Numbered from the stretch's first letter, positions 8,009-16,699 are shown. The stretch: 64,000 bases of DNA from Rossellomorea sp. AcN35-11 (GCA_030388825.1 CP128836.1:372001-436000), one strand, 5' to 3'. A program made the numbers and translations. Notes: generated by a model not told the origin, from the sequence alone.

Positions 8009-8284
8009 GTGGATCCAATGGAAAGAAATCAAGGTTATTACCGACACCACAGAAAAAGAGTCATAAAAAGCAAATTAGAAGTGGTTAAACACGTTTGGGG
8101 TTTTGCAGAACATGATGATCATTCATGGGTAAAACAACCAGGTAGGCTAGATAAGGCAGGACTAAACTGTTCTTGTAAGATGTGCAAATACGAAAAACAC
8201 TATTCCATTCCTAAAGCTAACAACAAAGCCAAGCGGGATGGAATGAAAGAAGAAATCAACGACTACACTCAAGGTAATTGGTAA
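8009..8284 (+). CDS. small basic CSCxMC-motif protein
   Basis: 91 residues. Basic N-terminus (YYRHHRKRVIKSK), a Trp, and LNCSCKMCKYEK near residue 51: this layout matches a widespread family of short bacterial/phage proteins with CSCxMC that probably binds zinc. The biochemical role of that family is not known to me. GTG 8009 sits behind GGGAGAGG; ATG 8018 is an alternative start. Confidence 0.65.
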   Translation: MDPMERNQGYYRHHRKRVIKSKLEVVKHVWGFAEHDDHSWVKQPGRLDKAGLNCSCKMCKYEKHYSIPKANNKAKRDGMKEEINDYTQGNW

Positions 8285-8303
8285 ACAACATATACAGCAC
8301 GAG

Positions 8304-8340
8304 AGCCTGTTCCTTCACAGAAAGGAGCGGGTTTTTTATT
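8304..8340 (+). terminator. terminator (GGAGCGGG family)
   Basis: An imperfect stem between CCTGTTCC and GGAGCGGG is followed by TTTTTTATT after the CSCxMC gene. Confidence 0.55.
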
Positions 8341-8464
8341 ATGTTATGGCATCGGACCAAGAACGACTAAGTTGTTTGTACCTACTTTTAGGCATTTTCC
8401 TGAACGGCTGCTTGCGAAGATAACGGTTGTGAAGGGACATATAATATTTCGTTATTATTAACAA

Positions 8465-8502
8465 AAAGACCAACTCAGTTTACTATAAACTCAGTTGGTC
8501 TT
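8465..8502 (-). terminator. hairpin A flanking the bacteriocin cassette
   Basis: A near-perfect palindrome (GACCAACTCAGTTTA...) that terminates the leftward 8566-8877 gene (T-run on the minus strand). An almost identical copy lies at 10160-10201. Confidence 0.75.
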
Positions 8503-8565
8503 GTTCATCGGTGTATTACTAGATTAGAAAGAGAGAGCATTTCTCTTTCTAACTCGGAACTACCT

Positions 8566-8877
8566 TTATAAGTATCTAGTTCTCATTAGAGTTCCATTGG
8601 AGTTATATGTTTTTACCATATAGTGTGTTCCTGCACCATCTTCATCCTTATACCATTCCTCATACCAACCATCACTTAAGCTGTGATCAGTATAAAACCA
8701 TTCCCACGAATATCCACTGCCAGGATTGACAACAGCATTACTAATAGGGTTTTCTTTACTTGAATCTACGATGGCTAATGGATGAAACTCATCATTACCC
8801 TTAGCCTCTGAAATGTGGCTAGATGACAAAGAACCAAGAATTACACAACTTACCAAAACTATTTTTTTCAATTCCAT
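8566..8877 (-). CDS. small secreted protein
   Basis: 103 residues. Signal peptide MELKKIVLVSCVILGS...SEAKG predicts secretion. The mature part is rich in Trp, Tyr, Gly and Asp (SGYSWEWFYTD, DGWYEEWYKD), like secreted beta-sheet peptides. AAAGGAGGAG precedes the ATG. It is divergent from the bacteriocin-like gene, so it could be an accessory or self-protection protein; no family recognised. Confidence 0.7.
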   Translation of the reverse strand: MELKKIVLVSCVILGSLSSSHISEAKGNDEFHPLAIVDSSKENPISNAVVNPGSGYSWEWFYTDHSLSDGWYEEWYKDEDGAGTHYMVKTYNSNGTLMRTRYL

Positions 8878-8994
8878 CTCCTCCTTTTGTTCAGTGTAAT
8901 ATTAACGACAATCAAAATATAATTCAATATTAAAAGGAAAATATTACTATAATTATAAAATATTAGAATAGGTTAGATTTCCCTTATAATATCT

Positions 8995-9070
8995 AAATTT
9001 ATCCAATTAGATCTCGATATTTGGACAAAAACGGTTGGATTTCAGGGATTACAAAATATTGGATAAATGT
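8995..9070. promoter_or_regulatory. inverted ATTTATCCAAT / ATTGGATAAAT boxes
   Basis: ATTTATCCAATT near 8998 and ATTGGATAAAT near 9058 are inverted copies about 60 bp apart in the AT-rich divergent intergenic region. They could bind a regulator of the two secreted-product genes. Confidence 0.35.
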
Positions 9071-9114
9071 AATAATAAGGCAGTAGTTTTAAAACCAGAA
9101 AGGGGAAGGTAGAA

Positions 9115-9810
9115 ATGAAGAAAATTTTTATGAGTTTGTTAGTGTTACTATTACTAGTATCGCAAGGAGCGGGAGCTTTTGCTCATTCAAACTCCGAACC
9201 AACGTTAAAGGAAGATTGCGATTGCGGAGACGGAACTAACATAACAGCCTCTGATGTTCCTGACGGTATTACGGTAATGAGCAACAAGGAAATCAAGAAA
9301 ATTGCCGGAAAACTTCATAGAAATAAAGAATATAAAGAGTCATTAAAGTGGTTTAAAGAAAGCGGTCTAGAGATAAGCGATCTAGTAGCAGGTCTGCATA
9401 TGGAGGAGCTAGTATTTGAAAATGGAAAGAGCTTTAGTAATATTAATCACATAGCCTTTAATGGAATATCTTCAGATAAAAAGACTAGAGGATTAATAGT
9501 TGCAATTATTGACAATGAAACAAATGAACTATTGCACCTAAAAGCTGACATATTTTACAATATTAGTGAAGACGGATTTGAATCAATGCAAACATATACA
9601 CCTGGTGAAGGTATTGGAGAAAAAATAACGAAAAAGAAATTAGATCAGGCAAAAGAAGGAGAATTCTCAACGCTTGGCTTTAGTCCATGTGTGCACGCAT
9701 CTGTTTGGATTTGTATTTACCACTGCGGTATGTGGGCGCTAATTAATGGTATCGCAGGGGTGACATGTTCAGCAATATGCGGTTATGCATTTGCGTATGC
9801 CTGCTCATAA
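9115..9810 (+). CDS. bacteriocin precursor-like protein (immunity/bacteriocin fusion type)
   Basis: 231 residues. It has a signal peptide (ending near AGAFAHS), a soluble middle domain, and a C-terminal 45 residues with seven Cys and long hydrophobic runs (CVHAS, CIYHC, TCSAICGYA, YACS). This order matches the Bacillus proteins named 'putative immunity/bacteriocin fusion', related to halocin C8, in which the Cys-rich C-terminus is released as the antimicrobial and the N-terminal part may protect the producer. Processing here is inferred. Strong AGAAAGGGGAAGG ribosome site; next gene 9 nt downstream. Confidence 0.7.
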   Translation: MKKIFMSLLVLLLLVSQGAGAFAHSNSEPTLKEDCDCGDGTNITASDVPDGITVMSNKEIKKIAGKLHRNKEYKESLKWFKESGLEISDLVAGLHMEELVFENGKSFSNINHIAFNGISSDKKTRGLIVAIIDNETNELLHLKADIFYNISEDGFESMQTYTPGEGIGEKITKKKLDQAKEGEFSTLGFSPCVHASVWICIYHCGMWALINGIAGVTCSAICGYAFAYACS

Positions 9811-9819
9811 AGAGGTGAG

Positions 9820-10026
9820 GTGATTAAAATAGGAAAGAGAATATTTTGGGCTCTAAACTGTGTTATTTCAGGATTATTAATCGGATATGGAATGTTTATG
9901 GTTACAATATCAGATGTCGTTAAGCTTGGTACTGTATTAGCATTGGTGGGTGTCTCTCATGCTGTGTTAAGCCTTTGGGGATACAAGAAATTTGTAGGTA
10001 AAGGCATATTCCATATGAACAAATGA
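9820..10026 (+). CDS. small two-TM membrane protein, possible immunity partner
   Basis: 68 residues, GTG start behind AAGAGGTGAG. Two hydrophobic helices (about 8-30 and 37-55) with a basic C-terminus. It lies 9 nt after the bacteriocin-like gene in the same transcript, a position and shape typical of bacteriocin immunity or export helpers. Sequence alone does not prove this. Confidence 0.6.
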   Translation: MIKIGKRIFWALNCVISGLLIGYGMFMVTISDVVKLGTVLALVGVSHAVLSLWGYKKFVGKGIFHMNK

Positions 10027-10050
10027 TAAATTTCAAAGAGATATAAACAA

Positions 10051-10077
10051 AAGTCGGGGATTTATTATCCCCGACTT
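10051..10077 (+). terminator. rho-independent-type hairpin
   Basis: AAGTCGGGGAT pairs with ATCCCCGACTT after the bacteriocin cassette. The T-run is poor. Confidence 0.65.
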
Positions 10078-10156
10078 ATCACTTCGAGGACCAGAATAGA
10101 AAGAGCAGCTGAAGAGAATGTAATGTTTCTCCACCTTATCAGCACTGTTTACCCAT

Positions 10157-10205
10157 AAAAAAAGACCAACTCAGTTTACTATAAACTAAGTTGGTCTTTT
10201 TTTGA
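10157..10205 (+). repeat. hairpin B, near copy of hairpin A
   Basis: A palindrome differing from the copy at 8465-8502 by one base in the right arm, in the same orientation and followed by TTTTTTT. Together the copies bracket the bacteriocin-like genes (about 1.7 kb). It also works as a terminator. Confidence 0.7.
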
Positions 10206-10324
10206 GGCAAAGCTAATAATCTACTCAAAATTCGAACACCCCCAACTTCAATAAACAATACCACAAAAATTTAGTACCAAACAATTCTGAGAGATGAAAC
10301 TAGTTAATCCATTAGCCGTCATGC

Positions 10325-10500
10325 TATAATGGAACTATTAACAAACCTAACTTTTCACTTTCTTTCCTCTTTGCAGAGAAAAGACTAATCCATAAGCGCA
10401 TTTCAGCAATGTGATCTTTTTCGTAAAACTACGTATGTAGAAGATCATCTTGCTGAAATGCGTTTTTTTGCATTTCAAAAAAAACATACTTTAAGGAGAG
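10325..10500 (+). promoter_or_regulatory. two-hairpin leader 2
   Basis: TGC-TATAAT (10325-10330), small hairpin 10362-10383 (CTTTCCTCT/AGAGAAAAG, loop TTGC), then a very stable hairpin 10396-10462 (CGCATTTCAGCAA / TTGCTGAAATGCG) with TTTTTTT. GCATTTCA after the U-run is an 8-bp exact complement of TGAAATGC in the 3' arm. Confidence 0.7.
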
Positions 10501-10507
10501 AATTATT

Positions 10508-11546
10508 ATGGCGAACAACACAACAGCAACAAAAGGACTTTACTTAGAGAGCAGCCACAAAAGAAGGACAAGCATTTATCTGCGTTAATCGAAAAGGCTG
10601 GTATGCTTACATGGGTGAAAACGGAATTGAAATCATCACTACTAACGCTTACTACGATAACTCACTGTACAGAGATCCGAAAGATATAACATTAGGGTCT
10701 GATGAAGAAAAAATATGTGCTATCAATAAGAACTTCGGAATGAACATTTTTGATGAAATCACAGAATCTCTTGATAAATACCTAACAGTATTTATTAATG
10801 CAGTAGAGTACACTCAGTATGCCCGTGTAATCTTGACTGATAAGGAAGTGAAAGAGTGTACGGATGCTCTTTTCAGCAACCTGACTTTTCATGCGCTGAA
10901 TCTAGAGACTGAAGCAGGCAAGGATAAATTTTACGATTTACTATATCGGGAATTTGAAAAAAGGGATCAAACAATGGAAATTCCTTTTTCAATTGATGAT
11001 CCTTATTGGGAACCGAAAGATGTGAAGCGGGATATGCTAGCTAGAATTCTAAAACCTGTAGAATTCACTGTTGAAAGCGCAAATAAACTCTTTGGTCATT
11101 GGTACAAAGGAGAAGTAGGTAAGGAAATTATGATGAGTCGTCAACATTTCATCTACTTCCAACACCAAGGAAAAGTTGAGTTAGCAAACAGTACAATGAG
11201 CGGAGAAAAAATTCCTAAAGCTCAGCTAGAGTATGATGGACTCATCTTAAGTGAGAATGACAAACTTCTCGAATTAGTACAAGCGAAGGGTAGTCAATTC
11301 GCACTCGCACTAGACAAAGAGGAAAGGCATCAATTGTTCTATAAGCATGAGAACAATATGTATTCATATTACAAACCATTGATAGAAGTCGGGGATAAGG
11401 TAATTCTTTCTTCTGCACCTGAACAAGAGATTACTGTAAAACAAGTTGGTAGCAAAGAAGGACAAACAATTATCCTTTACGCTTACCAGGACAAGCCGCA
11501 CTTTTCTTATCTGAAAGAAATCAATGAGATCAATCATTCAAAATAA
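10508..11546 (+). pseudogene. hypothetical protein gene with one frameshift
   Basis: ATG 10508 follows TAAGGAGAGAATTATT right after leader 2. The frame breaks near 10558 (one A too many in CAAAAG) and continues in the frame of 10611. Repaired, the product is about 345 residues, acidic, cytosolic and of no recognised family (QAFICVNRKGWYAYMG spans the join). Whether the extra base is real or a sequencing error cannot be told here. Confidence 0.65.
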
Positions 11547-11627
11547 CGATGTTAAGAGGGGCTATTCGTATGGCCCCTCCAAAAAGAAAATATATAACAG
11601 AATAGTCTCATATCAGGAGGAATTGTG

Positions 11628-12173
11628 ATGGAAATGAATATCAAAGGTTTGGTAGTAAATGAAGACGATAATGTGAAGTTCTTCATCGTTGACCTTTATA
11701 ACAATGAAGTGGTATATACCGTTAGTCAATTAAAAGAAAGCATGGACTTTTATAAAGTAGAGGGTATCGAGATTAAAAACGGGGCACTATCGTTAACTAA
11801 AAACTTTCCCAAATATAAACTTGAAGGCTTGGAAAAGATCGAATCCATTATGACTATTTTAGAAAGCAATATGGAATTGAAAAAACAGTTAGCAGGTATC
11901 GATGAAAAGGCAGTTTCCTTATCTTTCTCCCATAACAACATTTGTATTATCAAGTCATTCCGAGATGCAGACTACTTCACAGATTACGATTATGAAGAAG
12001 ATGGATACAATAGTGCAGAATTCACTGGTTGGGATACCATTCCAATGATTGTGGCACCCCACCTCAAAGGAATCGTTTCAAAGGATAAGATTTCTTGTGG
12101 CGGAGGGGAAAAACTTTGGTTTTCAGTTGAAGTATATTGCAACGAATTCGCAAAACTCGAAGAAATATCTTAA
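11628..12173 (+). CDS. hypothetical protein
   Basis: 181 residues, ATG behind CAGGAGGAATTGTG (the preceding in-frame GTG is too close). Soluble, acidic, alpha/beta composition. It lies behind a GAGGGGC/GCCCCTC hairpin (11556-11579) that follows the previous gene. No family recognised. Confidence 0.75.
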   Translation: MEMNIKGLVVNEDDNVKFFIVDLYNNEVVYTVSQLKESMDFYKVEGIEIKNGALSLTKNFPKYKLEGLEKIESIMTILESNMELKKQLAGIDEKAVSLSFSHNNICIIKSFRDADYFTDYDYEEDGYNSAEFTGWDTIPMIVAPHLKGIVSKDKISCGGGEKLWFSVEVYCNEFAKLEEIS

Positions 12174-12202
12174 AACAATAAATCCTCAAAAGATTGAAGT
12201 TA

Positions 12203-12232
12203 AAAGGGCTATTAATTAGCCCTTTTTTTACT
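12203..12232 (+). terminator. terminator / leader hairpin
   Basis: AAAGGGCTATTAATTAGCCC followed by TTTTTTT; the next ribosome site (AAAAGGAGAGAG) starts 6 nt later. Confidence 0.75.
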
Positions 12233-12248
12233 AAAAGGAGAGAGAATA

Positions 12249-12986
12249 ATGATTTTTGTAAATGCTAACGACGTAAGAAATAAAGAGGTAGATGTAAATG
12301 TTGGTGATAGAGTAAAGCTTACCATATGGGATTTAGGGATTGTGGAAGGAATTGTAGTAGGTATTAAAGAGAAGAAATTAATGATCGAGAATGGAAGCTT
12401 TAATGGTGGTTGTTATGAGCAAGTTGATTATTCTGGTTTAGAAACCCAAAGCTCATTCGAAATAGATGCAGATGAAGTGTTTGAATGTGAGGTTGCGAGC
12501 TTTAATACTATGACACCTCTTACACTGGTAAATAAAGCGTTGTCCCTAAATTTCTGTGGGTCTGAATCTCTAACCATGTCTCCGTCCTTCTATAAAGATT
12601 ATATGAGTTTCATGAAGGACGGCCGTTATGCTCAGCACTACAGCCAATACCCTATTAATGTAGATTATTCATTGAGGAATGAGTACGTGGTAAAAGCTGT
12701 TCCTAACCAGGATACTTTAAAACATATGAAGACCCCGCTACAAAATTATTGGATTGATTTTTATCTTAGAGGAAAATGGGAAGGCAGCCATTTAATATCT
12801 GTGTTCCCTGATGAACTCTTAAATCAAATCGATGCGGAAAAAGATAAGTTTCAAATAAAGACCAATAAGTCTTCGTACGCTTTTAGAGTTAGATCTACTG
12901 ATGATAATTCTATTGTAGCTAGAGGAACATTAACATTACTTTATTTCATCGATAAGACTATGAAAGAAAAAATTGAAGCAGCATAG
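12249..12986 (+). CDS. hypothetical protein
   Basis: 245 residues, soluble. The first third is beta-rich with a VGDRVKLTIW...EGIVVGI pattern like a small SH3/KOW-type barrel; the rest has no recognised domain. The ATG sits behind AAAAGGAGAGAGAATA. Confidence 0.75.
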   Translation: MIFVNANDVRNKEVDVNVGDRVKLTIWDLGIVEGIVVGIKEKKLMIENGSFNGGCYEQVDYSGLETQSSFEIDADEVFECEVASFNTMTPLTLVNKALSLNFCGSESLTMSPSFYKDYMSFMKDGRYAQHYSQYPINVDYSLRNEYVVKAVPNQDTLKHMKTPLQNYWIDFYLRGKWEGSHLISVFPDELLNQIDAEKDKFQIKTNKSSYAFRVRSTDDNSIVARGTLTLLYFIDKTMKEKIEAA

Positions 12987-12995
12987 GTTAAAAGG

Positions 12996-13025
12996 AGCTC
13001 TCTTAAGGAGAGCTCGTTTTTTATA
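12996..13025 (+). terminator. rho-independent terminator
   Basis: GAGCTCTC pairs with GAGAGCTC, followed by GTTTTTTAT. Confidence 0.8.
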
Positions 13026-13052
13026 TAATCTTATTATTGTAGGAGGCCATAA

Positions 13053-14183
13053 ATGAGAAACGAACATAGCAGCGATTTTATACTAGCTTCTTTAAGCTCC
13101 TTTAAATCAGAATTCGACGAAACAATGAAGTACATGAGAACCAAGATGGAACAAAACCCTAACCCTTCATTAGGCTGGATACTTAAACCGTTCTTCTTCG
13201 CTTTTATATCTTTTAAAGTTAAGATCAAAGAAGGAGAGGTCAAGAACTTCGTTACAGACCTTTTGGGAAGCACATATTTCACGGTTATCTTTATGATGAT
13301 TTTAGGTATGAAAGAACTTAATCTCCCTTGGGGTGAGATACCTTTTAGCGATAACCTGTATCTAATATTAGTTATTGGTAGTTACATGGTATCGGTCATT
13401 CACAATTTTCATAGGTTAACCAGGATCAGAGACGAACGATTTGATATTAGTGCTTATGCATTTATCAAGAAGGAAGAATTTCAACTTTTCCAGCACTACA
13501 AGGAAGCCAAACCATTCACTTTCAATAACCTCTATGATCACCTTAGAGACCTCACAAACGCGACCATTAAAGAGATTCAAGGTTTCAAAGAACACATGGT
13601 GATTAAGGATGAGCATTTATGGGAAAAGGAAGAAAGAATAAAGAAATTATCAGAGCAGCTAGAGAAAGAAGAGGAAGCCAACGAGAGTTTGCTCAAAAAG
13701 TTAGAAGAACTTGTCAGCGAGTACAAACGACAAAATCAACTCTTTAATCACACAATTGATTCTGTGCAGTCTATGAATCAAGATTGTCTTTCAAAGGATG
13801 ATCTAAGAGTGATCACTGATTACTCTTTGTTTGAAGAATTTGAAGGGAAACTACACCGAATTGCGCATCACAAAACCGCAAACACACCAAAAATTATAGA
13901 CCCAGAACATTCTAAGTATCGGAAATGGGCTGTATCTAGAGTCTACCACTCTACTGATGATGTAATTGAATTAGATGAAAGTCACGGAAGAGTGATAGCT
14001 TCGAAAAAATTTGTTACTCCAAATGGTACTTTTGTGTATTCTTTCCACTTCCATGAGTCAGCCGAGGAAATCTATGCTATAATCGAGAAAGAAGAACTGC
14101 ATAGATTGTTGTATGTCTTGGTATTATTCTACAAAGACACACCCGCTTACCTTAAGGAGGTAGAGGAATATGGGATCAGTTAA
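13053..14183 (+). CDS. membrane-anchored coiled-coil protein
   Basis: 376 residues. Two hydrophobic helices (about 72-86 and 103-120) anchor it. A long heptad-like charged region (about 185-245, many Glu/Lys/Leu) predicts a coiled coil, and a soluble C-terminal domain follows. ATG behind AGGAGGCCATAA. It overlaps the next gene by 14 nt, so the two are translationally coupled. Function unknown; the shape fits a scaffold or signalling protein. Confidence 0.7.
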   Translation: MRNEHSSDFILASLSSFKSEFDETMKYMRTKMEQNPNPSLGWILKPFFFAFISFKVKIKEGEVKNFVTDLLGSTYFTVIFMMILGMKELNLPWGEIPFSDNLYLILVIGSYMVSVIHNFHRLTRIRDERFDISAYAFIKKEEFQLFQHYKEAKPFTFNNLYDHLRDLTNATIKEIQGFKEHMVIKDEHLWEKEERIKKLSEQLEKEEEANESLLKKLEELVSEYKRQNQLFNHTIDSVQSMNQDCLSKDDLRVITDYSLFEEFEGKLHRIAHHKTANTPKIIDPEHSKYRKWAVSRVYHSTDDVIELDESHGRVIASKKFVTPNGTFVYSFHFHESAEEIYAIIEKEELHRLLYVLVLFYKDTPAYLKEVEEYGIS

Positions 14184-14388
14184 CACGATCAGAAGAAGAG
14201 TATCCATACGAAACGGTATGTCTATAGTAAAAGAAGTCGAAAATGCGCGAAACACTTACCAACTTTCAAAAACAGACCATTTTCCTAAAGAAACTACCGT
14301 AAGAAAAGCAAACGAATACCATGAAGCAGATGAACTTATTGAACGCCTGCACTCTGTAAATATAGCCTTATCTGCGGCAACTAAGTAA
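14170..14388 (+). CDS. small basic hypothetical protein
   Basis: 72 residues. The ATG lies inside the end of the coiled-coil gene, behind AAGGAGGTAGAGGAAT. Arg-rich N-terminus (IRRRVSIRNG). Likely made together with its neighbour. Confidence 0.6.
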   Translation: MGSVNTIRRRVSIRNGMSIVKEVENARNTYQLSKTDHFPKETTVRKANEYHEADELIERLHSVNIALSAATK

Positions 14389-14456
14389 AAGCATGAATAT
14401 TATAGAACCGAACACACTAGGATATTATAAACATATCTTTTAGGGGCGTGTGGGTT

Positions 14457-14576
14457 TTGAATGAAAACAATAAAGTTGTTCCGTTATTTAAGCGAATCAA
14501 AATTAAATCAACAGAGAAACTCATCAAGTCTTTTGAAGATGAGCTCAAAAAACATAAGAAACGTAAAAAGCGGTGA
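14457..14576 (+). CDS. 39-residue basic peptide
   Basis: TTG start, ending in a run of Lys/Arg (KKHKKRKKR). A TAGGGGCG site lies upstream. An alternative reading from ATG 14461 gives a less protein-like sequence. Its 3' end overlaps a terminator stem. Confidence 0.4.
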   Translation: MNENNKVVPLFKRIKIKSTEKLIKSFEDELKKHKKRKKR

Positions 14577-14605
14577 AGGGTAAATACTCTTCTCCGCTTT
14601 TTTAT
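14564..14605 (+). terminator. rho-independent terminator
   Basis: AAAAAGCGGTGAAG pairs with CTTCTCCGCTTTTTT. Confidence 0.75.
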
Positions 14606-14752
14606 ATTTCCGCAACCTTAAAGAAGTGATGGTGTAGCGTTTTAAGAATAATTTTCCCCTTCACGTGCCATAATCCTCTAGAACAGTTATCATAGCTTTT
14701 AGGTCTAAACAGTAGACAAATCTTAACTTCGAAATCCCGGGAGGAAAAGAGG

Positions 14753-14914
14753 ATGATTAACCACATGAAGTTATTCTGGCATAAGTTAAATTTAAGAAAA
14801 AACATAGCATTGCTTGATGGATGCTTAGATCAAAACATAAGAGAGAAATTACTCAACAACATTCACCACCACGAAAAATCTATGATCATTTGTAGAGAAA
14901 AGTCAGGAAAATGA
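14753..14914 (+). CDS. 53-residue hypothetical protein
   Basis: ATG behind GGGAGGAAAAGAGG. Basic helical peptide with a HHH motif. No family recognised; it ends 40 nt before the next gene. Confidence 0.5.
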   Translation: MINHMKLFWHKLNLRKNIALLDGCLDQNIREKLLNNIHHHEKSMIICREKSGK

Positions 14915-14953
14915 TAGTATACATAGTTCCGAAAGAGGGGGGAGGTACTGATT

Positions 14954-15439
14954 ATGAAAAAAAGAAAAGCGTTAATGCTCGCCACACTTCTCACTATAGG
15001 GGTAGGATATTGGGTAGTCATTGGACAAACGTTTAAGATGAATGAAGAGCTGAAGGAAGCCAGGCTTGAAAGAAAAAAATCCGATCCAAATTATCAAGCA
15101 AAAGGTTTTATCGGAATCGGAGAGGAATTAAAATTAGAATATATACAGCATATAGAGGGAGACGAATATAATATCGGTTTTAAGGAAAACGATCAACTGA
15201 AATGGGAGAAGGTAGGAGGATTCTCACATCATTTGACCACGCTACTCGATGAGGAAGAGACGACAGCTTACATCGTGCGGGAGAATGACAAAGAAAGAGG
15301 ATATATGTTAGTAGCTAATTACACTTTGCATATTCCAGAGAACTTCAAAATAGATGGTGGGACAGTTGAGAAGCTAAGGTCCGGAAGAGGTAATAGAAGT
15401 GAATATGAGGATATTAAGACAGAGATGATCTACTATTAA
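14954..15439 (+). CDS. single-pass membrane-anchored protein
   Basis: 161 residues: one N-terminal hydrophobic helix (about 7-25) without a clear cleavage site, then an extracellular acidic domain. GGGGGGAGG lies upstream of the ATG. Convergent with the next gene, which has a similar layout (Lys/Arg-rich start, one helix, YGQ/IGQ after it), so the two may be related in function. Confidence 0.7.
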   Translation: MKKRKALMLATLLTIGVGYWVVIGQTFKMNEELKEARLERKKSDPNYQAKGFIGIGEELKLEYIQHIEGDEYNIGFKENDQLKWEKVGGFSHHLTTLLDEEETTAYIVRENDKERGYMLVANYTLHIPENFKIDGGTVEKLRSGRGNRSEYEDIKTEMIYY

Positions 15440-15447
15440 ATATATAA

Positions 15448-15482
15448 AAACGGAAGTGAACGTTCTCACTTCCGTTTTTATA
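15448..15482. terminator. bidirectional terminator
   Basis: AAAAACGGAAGTGA pairs with TCACTTCCGTTTTT; it serves both convergent genes. Confidence 0.85.
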
Positions 15483-15977
15483 TTATTGATAATATTCATT
15501 TACGATTTCATTTATATCTTTTGTGTTTTGGGCAAGTTCATCTCTTTTATCCAGGATATTTTTCGTTACTTCGACTACAGCAGAGTCATCTTTCGATAAA
15601 TCATTTAATTTCACCGCTTCTTCAACAGCACTATCCATGATTTCAAGACCATTGAGTACTTCTTGTTTGACCGCTTGAGTATCCTCATAACTCAGTTCAT
15701 ATGTAGAAATGGATGATTTGGTCTCCTCAATTCTTTTAGTAATACTGCCCGGATCACACATGAACTTTGATACTTTGTCATCTGCACCAAACACACATGA
15801 CGCAACCTCTTCTCTTAGTGGGAAGAATTCTTTATCTAATGCATCCCCTCTAAAAGCCCACATTTCTTCTGCTTTATTTGTGTACATTTGACCATAAACC
15901 ACAAATACTCCGATTACCGTTAGAACTAGTAGAGATACTGCTAAAATAATTGGCTTTTTTTTCGATCTCTTTTCCAT
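15483..15977 (-). CDS. membrane-anchored helical protein
   Basis: 164 residues. KRSKKK, one hydrophobic helix (about 9-28), then an extracytoplasmic mostly helical domain with two Cys (SCVFG, MCDPG) that may form a disulfide. GGAGGAAAAC precedes the ATG. Resembles LemA-like or toxin-stalk helical proteins only in general shape; no family assigned. Confidence 0.7.
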   Translation of the reverse strand: MEKRSKKKPIILAVSLLVLTVIGVFVVYGQMYTNKAEEMWAFRGDALDKEFFPLREEVASCVFGADDKVSKFMCDPGSITKRIEETKSSISTYELSYEDTQAVKQEVLNGLEIMDSAVEEAVKLNDLSKDDSAVVEVTKNILDKRDELAQNTKDINEIVNEYYQ

Positions 15978-16164
15978 GTTTTCCTCCTAGATGTATGAAA
16001 GTGTGATTGCAACAATCTCTAATACAGGTTAACAATATATCACTCTCATGTATACAAATGGAACATCCATTAAAAATAAGGGGGACACCTAAGAGAACAA
16101 TTATAAAATCATCAGGTCCAAAATCTATACCTCTACAAAAGAGGTAAATTTAAAAGGTATTTGA

Positions 16165-16332
16165 TATAATAAGATTATTAGTTCCTTAATTTCATTTTGT
16201 ATTTTCTCTTAGGCAGAGGGAATATCCGTTTTTAAAACACTCCATCCGAGTGAACAAGTTATCTTTTCTAAAGATAAAATTCATTGTTCCTTTGGATGGG
16301 GTGTTTTTTTATTACCTCAAACATTTTAAAAA
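16165..16332 (+). promoter_or_regulatory. two-hairpin leader 3
   Basis: TGA-TATAAT (16165-16170), small hairpin about 16203-16222 (TTCTCT/AGAGGGAA), then hairpin 16236-16303 (ACACTCCATCCGA.. with ..GGATGGGGTGT) and TTTTTTT. ACCTCA after the U-run can pair with TGGGGT in the 3' arm. Confidence 0.65.
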
Positions 16333-16346
16333 GGAGAGATGTGAAA

Positions 16347-16448
16347 ATGTTTAAGATTTGGGAATGAAAAGAGTATGTTCCGTCCGAGAAACAAGCAGAA
16401 TTCGATAGTAATTTTCTAACCGATACACAATCAGAGGAGGAGAACTAA
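16347..16448 (+). pseudogene. 33-codon ORF with an in-frame TGA
   Basis: ATG behind AAAGGAGAGATGTGAAA after leader 3. It reads MFKIWE, then TGA at codon 7, then KEYVPSEKQAEFDSNF... in the same frame to TAA, which overlaps the next ATG (TAATG). Either a nonsense mutation of a Trp codon, a sequencing error, or a 6-residue leader peptide. Confidence 0.45.
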
Positions 16449-16699
16449 TGACAGAAAGGCTAAATGTAGTGGAAGTAACATTGCTAAATGGTAAACAAGT
16501 GCAGGTAAACAAAGTTGTTGTTACTCTCGACACACAAAAAATTAAAGAAATGAGCATTGAAGTTTTTGGAAAAGAAAAGAAAATTTTCGATTCAGACATT
16601 GAATATTTAATTGAAAAATATTACGGCGTGACAAACTATCAATACGATACGCGCAACGGCGATTTAATACTTGAAATCGATTCTACTGAACTTAAATAG
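16448..16699 (+). CDS. hypothetical protein
   Basis: 83 residues, ATG overlapping the previous stop (TAATG), with AGAGGAGGAG upstream. Beta-rich first half (VVEVTLLNGKQVQVNKVVV), acidic C-terminus. Translationally coupled to its neighbours. No family recognised. Confidence 0.7.
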   Translation: MTERLNVVEVTLLNGKQVQVNKVVVTLDTQKIKEMSIEVFGKEKKIFDSDIEYLIEKYYGVTNYQYDTRNGDLILEIDSTELK

